Part shown: positions 24,058-34,171 of the stretch, one piece after another
Layout of the letters: every line of letters begins with the position of its first letter
How positions within the stretch are numbered: position 1 is the stretch's first letter
Translations under genes and position numbers: made by a program
The notes under the pieces: model-generated
What the model was told of the DNA's origin: nothing
What the model saw: the letters and a program-made list of their open reading frames with translations, nothing else
The model's database searches: none
Source: Triatoma infestans
Taxonomy: Eukaryota > Arthropoda > Insecta > Hemiptera > Reduviidae
Length of the DNA stretch: 64,000 nucleotides
Reading direction: 5' to 3'
Assembly (NCBI GenBank): GCA_011037195.1
Contig: JAAEAF010000184.1
Location: 124,001-188,000, forward strand

Positions 24058-27000
24058 CATTAATAATTTTACCGTCACCATTTCCTGCAACTATTACTGA
24101 ATTAATGGCAAAGTTCCAGGGAACTAAATGGACCATAGATCTGTCTCTCTTCCTTACTCTACTTTCCATACAAAAGACCTTCCCATTTATCCATTAAGTT
24201 AATATAGTGTTCGTTGAAAATGAACGAAGATCGAAAATGATTTATATAAATATCCGAAAATACAATTTTTGTGACCTATGCGCATACCTACCTAAAAATA
24301 CAATGCACAGTTTTTGCGTAACAAGAGTGAATTCGCAAAATTGATTTAATTTTTATATCGTAGGTGAAGGCAGAATTAGAAGCCATTGAACAAGATAAAA
24401 CTGCGGAGAAATTAAAATATTTCAAAGTTCATTTACAAGAAACGGAAACATTTTCATTAATAGATATTCCAACTATATATTTTTCTCCAGAAACGAAAGA
24501 AGGTGCACAAGTCGCTCGCTATATTGAATGTTATAAAGAGGTAGGTACACATTTTTGTGATATAATTTAAATATAAACTTTATACAAAAATTTAATTAAA
24601 AGATAAACTAAATGAATATTTTTTTGATCATTTAAAATTTTAGAAGGAAAAAGCAAATCATCCAACAAAATCGGCCGATGGAAGTACACAGACACTGACA
24701 GGAAGTGCGCTCGATAAAAACATCGTGACACTACCAATAACTTACAGGGTATGAATTACTTTACGGTTGACCAAAATATCTTCAACATCGAATAGAGTGC
24801 ACAAAAAGCGGTGTATAGTCAAATACAAAGACATTATATGAGATAAGTTTGGAAAAGGTTACTTGTTTACTTTATATTTTGACGTGAATATTTATTTCTG
24901 CTTGGTTTAATGTATTTTATATTAAAAGTCTTTTTAAAGAAAGATAGTACTTGGCGTTGACTCGGAATTATTCGATGACTTTCGTATTCTTTCGATCAAA
25001 ATCGGCTGTTATTCCTTCAGTTGCCAATGTACCAAGAAATTTTGACTGGCCTTAATGAAAAAATTATAAACTATGAATTTAGATTGTTGTTCTCACTTCA
25101 ATATCATGCTGGCCAATAAAAATTGAGCATGATATTATTAAACTAAAAAAGTACTTTCTTTTTTTTCTTTTTTTTTAATTAAGGCTTGTCATTAGCACTC
25201 GGAGCCTTCTCACTAAACTGCCGGCGATCAGGCAGTGTAGTCTCGTTACAGACAACACAATGTTCTCACTAGAAAATGAGCTATAGAAGGAACTAGGAAG
25301 AGAAAATCTAACAGGTACTCAATGACCTTATAAACCACAGATTTCTGCATGGTAGTTCAGCGCGCTGCTACTGAGCTAATCTCATCTCTCAATTTAGTAT
25401 TTCATTGAGGGTTTTGTATTTAAAATACGGTAAAAAAAAAACCAAAAAAAAAACACAAAACTAATTTGCAATCTACTTCCAAAATTAGAAATAATAATCA
25501 TCGTTATTTCTAATTATAATTTAAAGCCCTCCTTCCACCAAAAGTAATTAAAACTTTTTATATATTATTAGTTTTGAGTAATTGAACTTTTCGGTTTCAG
25601 CCAAGCGTTCCATTTCCATAAATTCAAACACTTCAATTTAAAATCTTCCGATTAATGTGACTGTTTTAATTAATTAATAATTATATGTAATAATTGTGAA
25701 ATTTATTGAAACAGCCACTGCGCCCAATGACTGTTAGTGATGCTGACGTAGAAAGTATATACTTCTGCCATCAATGTCAAAATTGAGTGCTGTATATTTG
25801 TACAAAAACTAAAAAGACCGACTAGTTCACCTTAATAGGTTAATAATGGGGTTAATACCCCCACCCCAAAAATGAACTATAAAAAAGACTACACAGAATA
25901 TAAGAAAAATTAGTGGTTCATCTAACTGGCACTTACAACAGACTCACCAGTTGGCTATAGACAAAATTGCCAAAAAAATTTCAAATAGACAGACATAATG
26001 ACTACACAGAGTCACTTGCGACCAAAAATAAATCCCTATTTGACAGCAACAAGATAGATTCTGTCTTTTAAAGAAACTCCATCCTCTTTACCCAAAGATC
26101 GGCCACATTTGATGATGAGAATAAGACAAACTGTTTGATCGATATCTCACCTCTTTGTTTAAACCACATTCAGAGATTACTGATCCAAATCATTCAGACT
26201 TAATTACAGCTTTCTCTTCCGAATGCATTTACCCAATCTGAAGTGAATGTATACATTAAACATAAAATATCTTCCATAAAAAAAAAAACTCAAGGTTTCT
26301 GATCTACTTACGTCCAAAGTCTTGTTCCATCCACACAAAAGAGCTATAGCTTTTTTTACTTCTTTATATAATTCAGATCTTCGAACAATCTATTTTCCCA
26401 GTCAATGGAAATTCTCTATTACTAAAATGATTCCCAAACCCAACAAACCTTATCATCTCCGAACTTCTTACCGTTCTTCTTAAGCTTCTTCCTATACATC
26501 TCTACTCTATTCTCAATTCTCAACACGTCACAATCAATTTGGATTCCCCTCTTTTCATTCCACTATTCACCAATGTCACCGTTTAAGTAGATCCTATTGC
26601 TTCTTCTCTAGAGTGTTGCTTGGGTGCTTTTCCTCGATATTGCTCCATTATTTGATCGAATTTGGTATCCGGGTTTACTGTGGAAGCTCAAACAATTTCT
26701 TCCAGATACTTTCAAATTCTCATGTCTTACCTCTCTAATAGGTATTTCTGCGCACTTCAGAGAACAATATATTTTTCTGTTGTTGTGGTGGTTGGTTTCG
26801 CAGAGCTGGAAAGCATCGGAGACATTTTCCGTGGTAGCCGGCTTCATTTTGTGGTCATCGACCGGTTTCGGGCGTTCGCCCATCTTTAGGATGCGTTTTT
26901 CAGACAGTGTGGCGTTTTTCAGTCTGTGTTAGACTTGCACAGAGCAAATTTAGTTTTACACATAGACTGGTGTTTTTAAGTGTATTTATAAATATAAAAA

Positions 27001-30000
27001 GTATGCGTGCGTATTTGGATGGTGTATGATGTATGTGAGTGTTGTGTGAATGCATATAGTGTGAAATATTGAGTGGAATGCATAATTATAGAAAACCATA
27101 TTTAGGTATACATGCGTGCGTGGATGCCGTATATGAATGTTGTGTAAAAAACGAAATATTGACTGCAATGCATAATTATAAAAAACTTAATTATAAAAAT
27201 CGCTTAATTTTAAATTATGTTAGTTTAAATCGTTATTTAATTAAATTTTTAATTTATTTTCATATAGTTTATATTTTATTTTGACTAGTTAATTGTAAAG
27301 TAAATCCCCCTCCAACAATAGAGTTTAAAAATTAGACCCTCATGTGTTGTTTCCTTGTAAGGAAAATTTACCCTTTAACAACCCAAACATGTGTTTTCCC
27401 ACCCAGCTGACCATACCCCTTGACCAAGTTTAAGAGTTTAGTTTTAAATACAGTTAAATACACCAGTCAGTGTGTAAAACTGAATTTGTTCTGTGCAAGT
27501 CTGTGTTGTCACACTGTCTGAAAAACGCATCCTGAAGATGGGCGAACGCCCGAAAAACCGGTCGATGACCACAAAATGAAACAGGCTACCACGGAAAATG
27601 TCTCTGTTATATTTTTCTCTTTATCCTGCTGAGGCCCGAGTCCCCTAGGGAACTTATTCTTGGGCCAATACTTTTCATTATTTACATTTCCGACATTCCT
27701 ACTCACCGTCAAACTTTAATTTTCACTTATGAAGATGACGTAGCCATTCTTTCTTCTCATATTGACGCGGTCTAATTCATCCGCATATTGCAGCATCATT
27801 TACTCTCTCTCTAGAATATAAAAGCAAACATTCAATAGAGCCCAAAATATAACGTACACTATTTGATGAACCATCTGCCCACCTGTATACTTATATCAGA
27901 CTCCAATTTCTGGCACAGACACAATACGATACCTTACAGAATATTACAGATACAATACAGAAATAATAATATTAAACATCACTTCTTAGGACCAATCAAA
28001 TCAAGCTACAGTTTGGGATATTGAAGATTCGTATAATTCAACGAATTCTATTAAAGGTAAATTAAATACTTATTTAATTGTTTTTTTTAATCCTCCCCCT
28101 CACAAAAAAAAACTGATAATTTAAATGTTTTAAATCATTGTTAATTGATTTAACTTCAAATTAGTTTACGTTATATATTTGAATTTAAATTTACATAATA
28201 TAATAGTACATATAATTATTGTAATAGTGTGAGCGAGAGATCCATAATAGTTCCAATTATGTTTATGTAATGACTAGTTTGATAGGCTTTATTATCACAA
28301 GTAATGACACATGCTAATCAGTTGTGTATCCTTTGGTAACATAATATTAGCCCTCCATTATGGAATATTATTTACTGTAGTTAATTATCGTATCTAACTT
28401 ACAATTACCTCGCCAACTCCCCAACATAAACAAACATACATTCACGCACATATATTATTATTGTTCTAAATTATTGTCAGTAATTAATTATATTATAAAA
28501 AAAAAAAAAAGTTGCATATATTATTTATTAATATAGGATATTTAGCCCAGTTAATATGGAGTTTAAAAAAAAAAAAAATAATAATCCAGAGTCAGGAAAT
28601 TCCTCTTTACATAATAAATCTGGAACAATAAATATATGATGACCTGATTTTAATTAATTAAAAACTCTCAAAAAAATAATCACAAATATTTTACCAATTT
28701 ATTCTTTTTGAAAATAGCTTTAACCATTGAATTTCTAATTTGCTTATTTATAAATTCATTTAATCTATTTTGATTATATAGGCTTTAATTTTACGGTTTG
28801 TATTTCTTGATCGCTTTTAATAAATCAGAAAATGTCACAAATCACAATGGGATTAATAAACTGTGATATCTAGTTTTCAAACCTCACTCTTATCTCCGTT
28901 AAGAAAAATATTTACGTTAATATACGAACTTAATTTGTATTAAAATGTTTTAACTTTAAAGTTAATACCATTCTATCTAAAGTCGAGTTTCTCCAAGATG
29001 ACTTTTTCTTGAAAAATATTTTAAATAAATATGTATGAAAAGAGTGCTCGCTACATTCATTTTTGGTACCCCACTTAGCGCACCAATGCGGTTACATGGA
29101 ATTTTTTTTATTTTTTCTTCGATAAAACCCTTTAACAACCTCTAAAGTATTTCTTATGTAATACTCCATGCATGATTATTAATTTGGTACAATTTCCTTA
29201 ATAAGTACAATTTATTACTTAGATTTGCATACGTCATCTGAAGCTGTTCCCACTTTTCGTTTGCCGAAATGCATACATTTACCATTATTGTGAGTCATCC
29301 ATATTTAAGAAAAATAATTGTTGATTGCGCTGTTTCATCTTTTGCCTACCATTCAGAAGTTTTTGTTCTTCGGCTACTTGATCACTTACAACGCTCCATA
29401 CACCCTCCACTTTCTCTCATAAGCAACATTTCCATTTTAAATCTCCAAGGATAGTGATTATTATTATTATTTAATTTTTCCAAAATTATTCATTTTTCTG
29501 CTGCAGACATTAAGAATAATTTATTAATTAATAATGATTTATTTTTACGAAAACAAATACAAAAATGATTAATATTTACATTAATACACACCTTAGTCCT
29601 TCCGTCGAGTTGACTAATAAACTAGAACAACTAGTTGCGCTATCCAAAAAAAAAAAAAATATCTTACTATAACAAAAAGTTATGAAAAAGAAAATAATAT
29701 ACAATTTTTCAAACTAAAATTATTATTCTTATTAAATTAAATAACACTATTAAATAAACAAACTAAAAAAATATAAATTTATTATTCTCAATTTAGTTGT
29801 AGATTAAATTCACTAACCAAAAACTTCCTATAAGATACAGCTTTGTTACAATATTTATATAGAAGATTCAAATTTGCACCATTAGGAATGGTTATACAAT
29901 TATCCAGAGTTAGATTTCTATATTCAAAACACTCTAAATGATAAGGCGACGCAGAAAGTGAGACACACTTTCATAAGAAGTATTCAAATTACATTGTGAG

Positions 30001-33000
30001 CAATTACAGTTAAAGTTTTGTCTCCATAGTTGATAATATTAAAGACGATCATCTCAGATCATAATTTGAAATTACAGATTAACTTTGTAAATACTAAATT
30101 GGCGAACATATATACCAAATTATGATTGAGCCGAAATTATTAAAACTTCGAGGCCGACATATAGCTAGCAAAGTAAACCTCTAATTCATTTTCATTTTTT
30201 CCCGACCGCAAAGATATAAAAAATTTTTTATCAGAATCTACGTTGAAATGATTTATATTTAGCATGAATTGAAATTTTATGTGCTTTATCTATCTAGGTT
30301 TGGATCCACCCCTCCTAGACCTAATACACTCTAACGTAATTAGATAGGCCAGTTTATTAAAATTACTGAATGTTTTGACAATAAAGGATAGAATATAATT
30401 TAAAAGTATATAAATAAAAAACTTCAAGTTTACTGACATAAGTATCAAATAAAAAAATAAAAAAATGTACCTTTATAGCCTGCTCTAGTGATCTAGACCC
30501 AAAACCTGATAATTTTGAATGAGAAACATATATATATATATATAATACATACACACACATATATATAATACATGTATGTACATAATAAATTTCCCTCTAA
30601 ACTGCGTTTTCAATATAATATATTCCTATTCATCCTAAATAATATTAAAGGGAAATAAATTTGTTAATAAACTTCCACAGTACCAAGGAAAATACGTAAA
30701 TGTCAGTTGAGAATAATGATGAATGCGAGAAAATGGAATAAGTATTTTACATTGGATTTTAGCTCGTTGGTTTTTCTTGAATGTGAAGAATATTTCAATA
30801 ATTTCTTCTGGTTATTAAATCCTAAATAAATAAATAAATTCAAAATAATAATAATATTTAAATTTATATTTTATTTTGGAATAATTTATTTACAAAGATT
30901 TATTTTAATTTTATAGAAGAACATGACAAAGAAGTAATTTTCCTAAGAACAGCGCAAATTTTAGAAAGAATTTTAGCTTCTAATAATTTCCATCATGAAC
31001 AAATGTTATTTCATTCTTATATCATGCCAAGTAAGTAAATTTTTTTTTATTTTTTAAAAAAATGTAATTTTTTTATTTAGAAAAAAATTAGATAATAAAT
31101 TAATTTTTTAGTTTTTTTTTTTTTAATTAGTTCTAACAACATTCTACTTCCTAAAAAATACACTATCTATAATTGATATACATGTAATTATTTTTGCTCA
31201 TCACTATTACAGAACTCAAGTAGATATTAAGAAAAAAAACTAGATAAATTAATTAATATAATGAGTTTAATATACAGCAAATAATATGCTACTTTTAATA
31301 AATCTGGATCGGCTTGTAGACAAATGGAAGACGATTTTTGTCTTCCATTAGCTCTGACTATAAAGAGAATTCGCGCTTTGGATATCTGTTGTCTTGTCAA
31401 CGATTAAACTGCATAGTAAAATGTTTTTTTTCATAAACCAACAAAAACTTGCAATCTTATTATAATCCATATCCGACGAAATTTCTCTAAATGATACCAG
31501 GTACTATTTTCAGTATCTGATTGTCAGTTAATAAATCATGATTTTTATTTGACATCAATGATTTTGTTTAGTAAATACAGGAAACAAAAATAAAAAATTA
31601 TAAATTGAGGTGAGATATCTCGGATGGGCTCTGTTTTAAATAGAAACAGCAAAATTAAAGAGTGAAAATATTGAATGGACACAATGTTTGAGCAAAGGGA
31701 AAGTTAAAATATTAAAAATTAAATGGGGAAAAAATGAAGATATAATTTTAATTTAAAAATTGGTAGCAAATATTATTTATTATCACTTTCAATAAGCCAA
31801 AGGAATGGCGCCTATCTTGAAATGCAGAATTCTTGTTGCCAGTGTTGGAAGACCCATGTGTCCTTAGCCCATATCGGGGAAAATGGGAGAAAAAACATAG
31901 GAATAAGGAAATAATTCTTATGTGCTTCCATCTCTTTGAGTCTTCACCAATACACTTCCACTTTGCTGATGATTATAGATAATAATTAAGTGGGCTCCTA
32001 GAAGCTGCGCGGTAGGAAACTAACCGGAAGTAACAACCATTTCACGATATGTGATTTCACAATAAACCTATGCAGGCCCGAAGAACTGGCGCGGCGCCGC
32101 TTAATCAACGCAAAGACCAGTTTATTAACACACCCAGAAAAACCAGCAAACTTGGGTTTTTACAATTAAGGGCAACCGAACTAATTGTAAGACTGATTTA
32201 CTTCTGCACTACAACTTAGTCTAATGAGTGTTAGATAGCGACTTGCTCGTTCGAACGTTACATAGCGACTGACTAAGAGAGGAAAAATGCATAGGTTACC
32301 CCTCTCTCAACTCTAGGACACAGCCTAATAGATTAGTTAATTATTATCAAGGTAGAACAATACCCTAACGGAAATAAAATCATTGTACGATGTTGGCGGC
32401 AAATTTAAATTTATATTAAATACCGGACAGATTTAGTCTTAAAAAAACTGGCTTTGTTCTAAATTTTATTTTGCCAAAAACAAAATAAAACCTTCAACAG
32501 AATCTCATTTTCCAAGTCTGCAACATCAAAAATCCATTTTTCATTATGCTTATGGACGTTTAGTCTTTCTTTTGTAGTTAAACACCACCCTGTCAAAATC
32601 AAATATTTGCATAGAGAAATCACTAAGCGAGTGATTCGTCACCCCATTCACTTCGACAGAAGTCTTGACAGAATTTTAACTATACGATATCCCCACTATA
32701 AGTATCTAACCCAAAACGGTATCCTAGGGAAAGTTAGCTCTCTCCTTTCTCCACCCTCAGCAAAAGGGTAAGGTTATTAAGGAGAAAATGTAACAATTTA
32801 CTAATCTATCAATTTTCGGGTTGAGACTGTGTCAGTGGTTTGAAACGATGATTCGCCCATATTGCAATGAGCTTCTTCAGTTTAGTGTCGACTCGAATGC
32901 CTAAGCAACACTGGCTAGAAGCAGGGGGTTGAAAGAGAGGGCTAGAACAGGGGCGGGTTCTTCTTCACCCGCCATCTTAGCTGTAGGTAAATTTTCCCTT

Positions 33001-33867
33001 TCAAGCCTGTGGTTTGAGACATAAGTGTCATATCCTACTACCCTTCTGATATAGCTGTAGCCTTGTTTTGCTCCGAGAAACCGTTAATCATTTAAAATTT
33101 AACGGGTCATTTTAAGAGTTATAAACATGAGTTAATGTTTATTGAGTTTTGAACCAGTCTACGAAGAGTTCATGTGCAGTTACTAGCAGTGAAAGAAGGT
33201 CTGTCACACCGCTCCAATCTTTTACGCCACATTTTTTTATATACTGTAAAGTTCCTTGCAGTGATATTTTTAACAATTACAATTAAATCATTAGGGATAG
33301 TCTTCCCAAAACCTAGAACCCTATTACAGTAGCATAAAATTTAAATCTATTTTAGATTAAAACTGAAGAGCAAAATTCGAATCTAGAACAGATCGAGAAA
33401 GCCACACTAGAATCCCGCAGCTTATAGGTTCAATATAATCTTCTTCTGCTTCCAGGTAGAGGTGTAGGAAAATATACGCTAACATTACTTTGGAGTTTTA
33501 AGGATATTTGTGAGCTACCTGTGCTTGGAGTCTGCTGGAATCCAAAAGCCCTGGTAAACTGGCTGAACTGGTATTTATTGAAAATTAATGCTTCTTTCAT
33601 AAGGGACTCAAAAAAATCTAATAATTATTGTTTTCAGAAAATCTTAGCAGCTTGCTATGGTGACCGTGATAAAGAAGGCGGTGTTCTTTGTGTTTGGAAT
33701 GTCAAAAATCCACACACACCGGAAAGAAGGATTAAAAACGCTGCAAACATAAACTGTCTCATGTTTGCTAAAACCAGACCAGATATACTAGCATACGCAT
33801 GTCTGGATGGAAGTGTCTCATATGTAGATATCACATCTCATCTGCCTAAACCAGTGGATTTACAAAA
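16373..33867 (+). CDS. DNAI4: Axonemal dynein intermediate chain, DNAI4/WDR78-like, N-terminal 312 codons in eight exons (3' incomplete)
   Basis: Exons: 16373-16429, 22914-23030, 24364-24540, 24644-24748, 25715-25754, 30917-31030, 33456-33553, 33638-33867. Phases join without a stop (938 nt). All introns are GT...AG. DNAI4 is a WD-repeat intermediate chain of an axonemal inner-arm dynein, needed in motile cilia and sperm tails. The charged N-terminus includes QETETFSLIDIPTIYFSPET (residues 81-100), matching the conserved TET...D-P-S region of DNAI4, then GSTQT. Later come FLRTAQILERIL (174-185), LTLLWSF, VLGVCWNPK and ILAACYG, the usual entry to the first WD repeat, ending at KNPHTPERRI and a first blade. 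Other dynein intermediate chains share the WNP-x-ILA...YG motif, so DNAI1-like paralogues are the main alternative. The remaining WD exons should lie after 33867 and were not identified. Confidence 0.72.
16430..17050. other. Intron 1, first part
   Basis: AT-rich, no repeat recognised. Confidence 0.4.
17051..17270 (+). mobile_element. tRNA-derived SINE, copy 2 (best preserved)
   Basis: Head with A box TTAGCTCAGCGGTTAGCG and canonical B box GGTTCGAGTCC, then a body with 'agaagcctctacagctcaccg', 'gtgatggacagtgttgtctg', 'aggctccgg', and a 3' end GACGCGCCTTAAATT followed by an A run. The acceptor stem cannot close, so it is a SINE head and not a tRNA gene. Same orientation as the host gene, in intron 1. 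Confidence 0.88.
17271..17959. other. Intron 1, AT-rich part
   Basis: Mostly AT-rich; its last 230 bases may already belong to the decayed transposase-like gene that follows. The plus-strand open stretch 17731-17958 shows no domain. Confidence 0.35.
17960..19020 (-). pseudogene. Decayed transposase-like gene
   Basis: Read from high to low coordinates: MPSDLTIKQIYELFL at 18990, FNIKFGHSRSHICHQTCDKF at about 18840-18900, then after frameshifts GHSFMPCDRAFGLIERYMRK at about 18255-18315, and EMILNFVDTLKRLF and VIIYES toward 18040-18170. This order (CxxC-like part, then GHSF-x2-CDR-x-FG-x-IER, then a hydrophobic tail) recurs in many uncharacterised TE-derived proteins of arthropods with a DDE-type nuclease fold; I cannot name the superfamily with certainty. 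Stops and frameshifts throughout; antisense inside intron 1 of the dynein gene. Confidence 0.55.
19067..19096. repeat. (TA)n microsatellite
   Basis: About 14 TA units after 'gccatata'. Confidence 0.9.
19097..20164. other. Intron 1, AT-rich part
   Basis: No coding exon. A short piece near 19920-20010 resembles an inverted family C block ('aaagaaaatctttgg', 'gcgattttagagaaaa'). Confidence 0.4.
20165..20602 (+). pseudogene. C-terminal restriction-like endonuclease domain of a non-LTR retrotransposon
   Basis: About 145 codons ending at a stop at 20600-20602. Key blocks: CVDTDGAPRYADIVAF, AMIIDPTVRFE, AEDVDKEKKSTYEKCIPFLK and WFGARGTIPRFT. The spacing of R-(Y)-A-D-I and I-I-D-P-T-V-R-F-E fits the (P)D...D catalytic layout of the restriction-like endonucleases that end RLE-type LINEs (R2/NeSL-like groups), which nick the target site to prime reverse transcription. 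Very similar protein tails are common in insect genomes. The RT part is absent: a 5'-truncated copy, open to its natural stop, inside intron 1 of the dynein gene and in the same orientation. Confidence 0.7.
20603..21155 (+). mobile_element. 3' UTR of the RLE-type LINE (tail copy 2)
   Basis: Follows the endonuclease stop codon and aligns by blocks with 8825-9510, ending in CAGCTGGCTGGAACCACTTT. Confidence 0.65.
21156..21929. other. Intron 1, unassigned
   Basis: Contains repeated 'gtagttaaagttgtaa'-like phrases between about 21590 and 21770. No coding signal. Confidence 0.4.
21930..22415 (+). mobile_element. 3' end of LINE family B, copy 2
   Basis: Frames contain EMRQAKICLENYNQRRLEAC (about 22010-22075), then REMEETLLHVLTDCKAATQ, then GFFRDLDLMEVCRRC and a stop at 22365. 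Matches the minus-strand copy at 12020. Inside intron 1. Confidence 0.7.
22560..22800 (+). repeat. Interspersed repeat family C, short piece
   Basis: Carries 'gttgcaaataaaagtgatag', a TG run, 'gaagaaaatcgatggaatcattttt' and 'aaattgcaaaaact', similar to the 3' blocks of family C, 110 bases before exon 2. Confidence 0.4.
22914..23030 (+). CDS. DNAI4: DNAI4-like exon 2
   Basis: 39 codons, T-rich acceptor ...TTTTTTTTTAG, donor GTATGT, phase 0 at both ends. Charged, helical N-terminal sequence with PLGTWREIKQQ at the end. Confidence 0.7.
23031..24363. other. Intron 2 of the dynein gene
   Basis: 23340-24000 has moderate GC and open stretches that may be transposon remains, but I could not identify a domain. 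Confidence 0.4.
24012..24056. repeat. (GT)n microsatellite
   Basis: About 20 GT units, slightly interrupted at the start. Likely polymorphic. Confidence 0.95.
24364..24540 (+). CDS. DNAI4: DNAI4-like exon 3
   Basis: 59 codons, acceptor ATCGTAG, donor GTAGGT, phase 0. Carries the TETFSLIDIP motif that gives the family call. Confidence 0.78.
24644..24748 (+). CDS. DNAI4: DNAI4-like exon 4
   Basis: 35 codons, acceptor AATTTTAG only 103 bases after exon 3, donor AGG|GTATGA, phase 0. Contains GSTQTL, like the TQT motif of intermediate chains that may bind dynein light chains (inference). Confidence 0.7.
24749..25161. other. Intron 4, first part
   Basis: No repeat or exon recognised. Confidence 0.4.
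25162..25385 (-). mobile_element. tRNA-derived SINE, copy 3
   Basis: Minus-strand copy: T-run tail at 25156-25176 on the plus strand, then 'cggagccttctcac', 'cagacaacac', 'gagctatagaagg...aggaagagaaaatct' and a decayed tRNA-like head ending near 'gctactgagctaat'. The head is mutated (B box degenerate). Lies in intron 4, antisense to the gene. Confidence 0.75.
25386..25714. other. Intron 4, last part
   Basis: AT-rich; ends with the acceptor of exon 5. Confidence 0.4.
25715..25754 (+). CDS. DNAI4: DNAI4-like exon 5 (40-nt small exon)
   Basis: Encodes PLRPMTVSDADVE plus one base. Acceptor ATTGAAACAG, donor GTATAT. It is needed because exon 4 ends in phase 0 while exon 6 must enter with two bases of a split codon; this exon is the only piece seen that fits both and it reads open. 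Confidence 0.55.
25755..26119. other. Intron 5, first part
   Basis: No exon. The last 150 bases may already be decayed LINE sequence. Confidence 0.35.
26120..28060 (+). pseudogene. Jockey-type LINE reverse transcriptase, decayed and split
   Basis: Frames read YFPSQWKFSITKMIPKPNKP (about 26393-26452), NQFGFP, then FDRIWYPGLLWKLKQFLPDT (26656-26715) and YLSNRYF. After the inserted element at 26819-27604 the RT resumes with LGPILFIIYISDIPT (27655-27700) and a YEDDVAILSS stretch in place of the catalytic YADD, then DSNFW...LG. Order and motifs are those of Jockey-clade ORF2. Many frameshifts and the A-to-E change at the catalytic motif show it is dead. Lies in intron 5 of the dynein gene. Confidence 0.75.
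26819..27604. mobile_element. 786-bp terminal-inverted-repeat element inserted in the Jockey RT
   Basis: Arms of about 165-170 bp (26819-26990 and 27435-27604) are reverse complements, starting GAGACATTTTCCGTGGTAGC and including 'attttgtggtcatcgaccgg', 'gggcgttcgcccatctt', 'ggatgcgtttttcagacagt'. The centre holds a tandem pair of about 100-bp units (from 27003 and 27112; shared 'atgcgtgcgt' and 'gcataattata'). No transposase ORF; non-autonomous. No clear target duplication. Confidence 0.8.
28061..30916. other. Intron 5, AT-rich remainder
   Basis: Almost 2.9 kb of AT-rich DNA with A runs (28498, 28568, 29647) and no exon, repeat boundary or ORF I can support. Confidence 0.4.
30917..31030 (+). 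CDS. DNAI4: DNAI4-like exon 6
   Basis: Acceptor TTTTATAG, donor GTAAGT (strong). Begins with two bases completing a split codon and ends after one. Holds FLRTAQILERIL, comparable to the amphipathic helix before the WD domain in dynein intermediate chains. Confidence 0.72.
31031..32809. other. Intron 6, first part
   Basis: 31800-32340 is richer in GC (for example GGCGCGGCGCCGC at about 32090-32101) and stands out from the flanks; it holds no ORF and is probably another old repeat. Confidence 0.4.
32810..32960. repeat. Inverted-repeat element family E, partial copy
   Basis: 'ttttcgggttgagactgtgtcagtggttt' and 'ttcgcccatattgcaatgagcttcttcag' match the family E arm at 37430-37545 (reverse complement) and at 7340. 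Only one arm is present. Confidence 0.6.
32961..33455. other. Intron 6, last part
   Basis: No repeat recognised; ends with a good polypyrimidine tract and acceptor. Confidence 0.4.
33456..33553 (+). CDS. DNAI4: DNAI4-like exon 7
   Basis: Acceptor CTGCTTCCAG, donor GTAAAC. Encodes LTLLWSFKDI and VLGVCWNPKAL, start of the WD domain. Confidence 0.75.
33554..33637 (+). other. 84-nt stop-free intron 7 of the DNAI4-like gene
   Basis: Starts GTAAAC, ends TTGTTTTCAG. It is a multiple of three and has no in-frame stop, so retention would add 28 residues. Removing it joins WNPKAL directly to KILAACYG, the spacing seen in the family; hence I treat it as an intron. Confidence 0.7.
33638..33867 (+). CDS. 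DNAI4: DNAI4-like exon 8
   Basis: Acceptor TTTTCAG, donor GTTAGT, ends in phase 2. Encodes ILAACYGDRD, GGVLCVWNVKNPHTPERRI, then LAYACLDGSVSYVD: first WD blade(s). The frame stays open a further 27 nt into the intron before a stop at 33893. Confidence 0.75.
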
Positions 33868-34171
33868 GTTAGTAGTTTATTTCTCAGAATTTTAATTTTT
33901 ATCAATATTTTTTTTTTTTTTTTTTTTTTAAATAAATTAGTACAGTTTCGTAAGATTTTTTTTTGGAGCAGCAAGTTTTGCCATGTTACAGCAACGCATC
34001 CGTTTTAAGCGTAAATCAGAAAACTGATTTCGAATATCATAATTAAATCAGAAGAATAATCCTGAATCTCTGCTCTATTTTTTAGAAAAAGCTTGAAAAA
34101 TCTTCACCAATTATTATGAATTATAAGTTGATTTATTTAACAGTTTTTTTTAAGAACTCAGAGCCAAAATA
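33868..34171. other. Intron 8, AT-rich start
   Basis: T run at 33909-33929; no exon. Confidence 0.4.

Noticed and set aside
23985..24197. Coding stretch over the (GT)n run
   Set aside because: The residues are just CV/HT repeats from the microsatellite.
31800..32760. Nuclear copy of mitochondrial rRNA
   Set aside because: Some phrases looked rRNA-like, but GC content and lack of any continuous rRNA core block argue against it.
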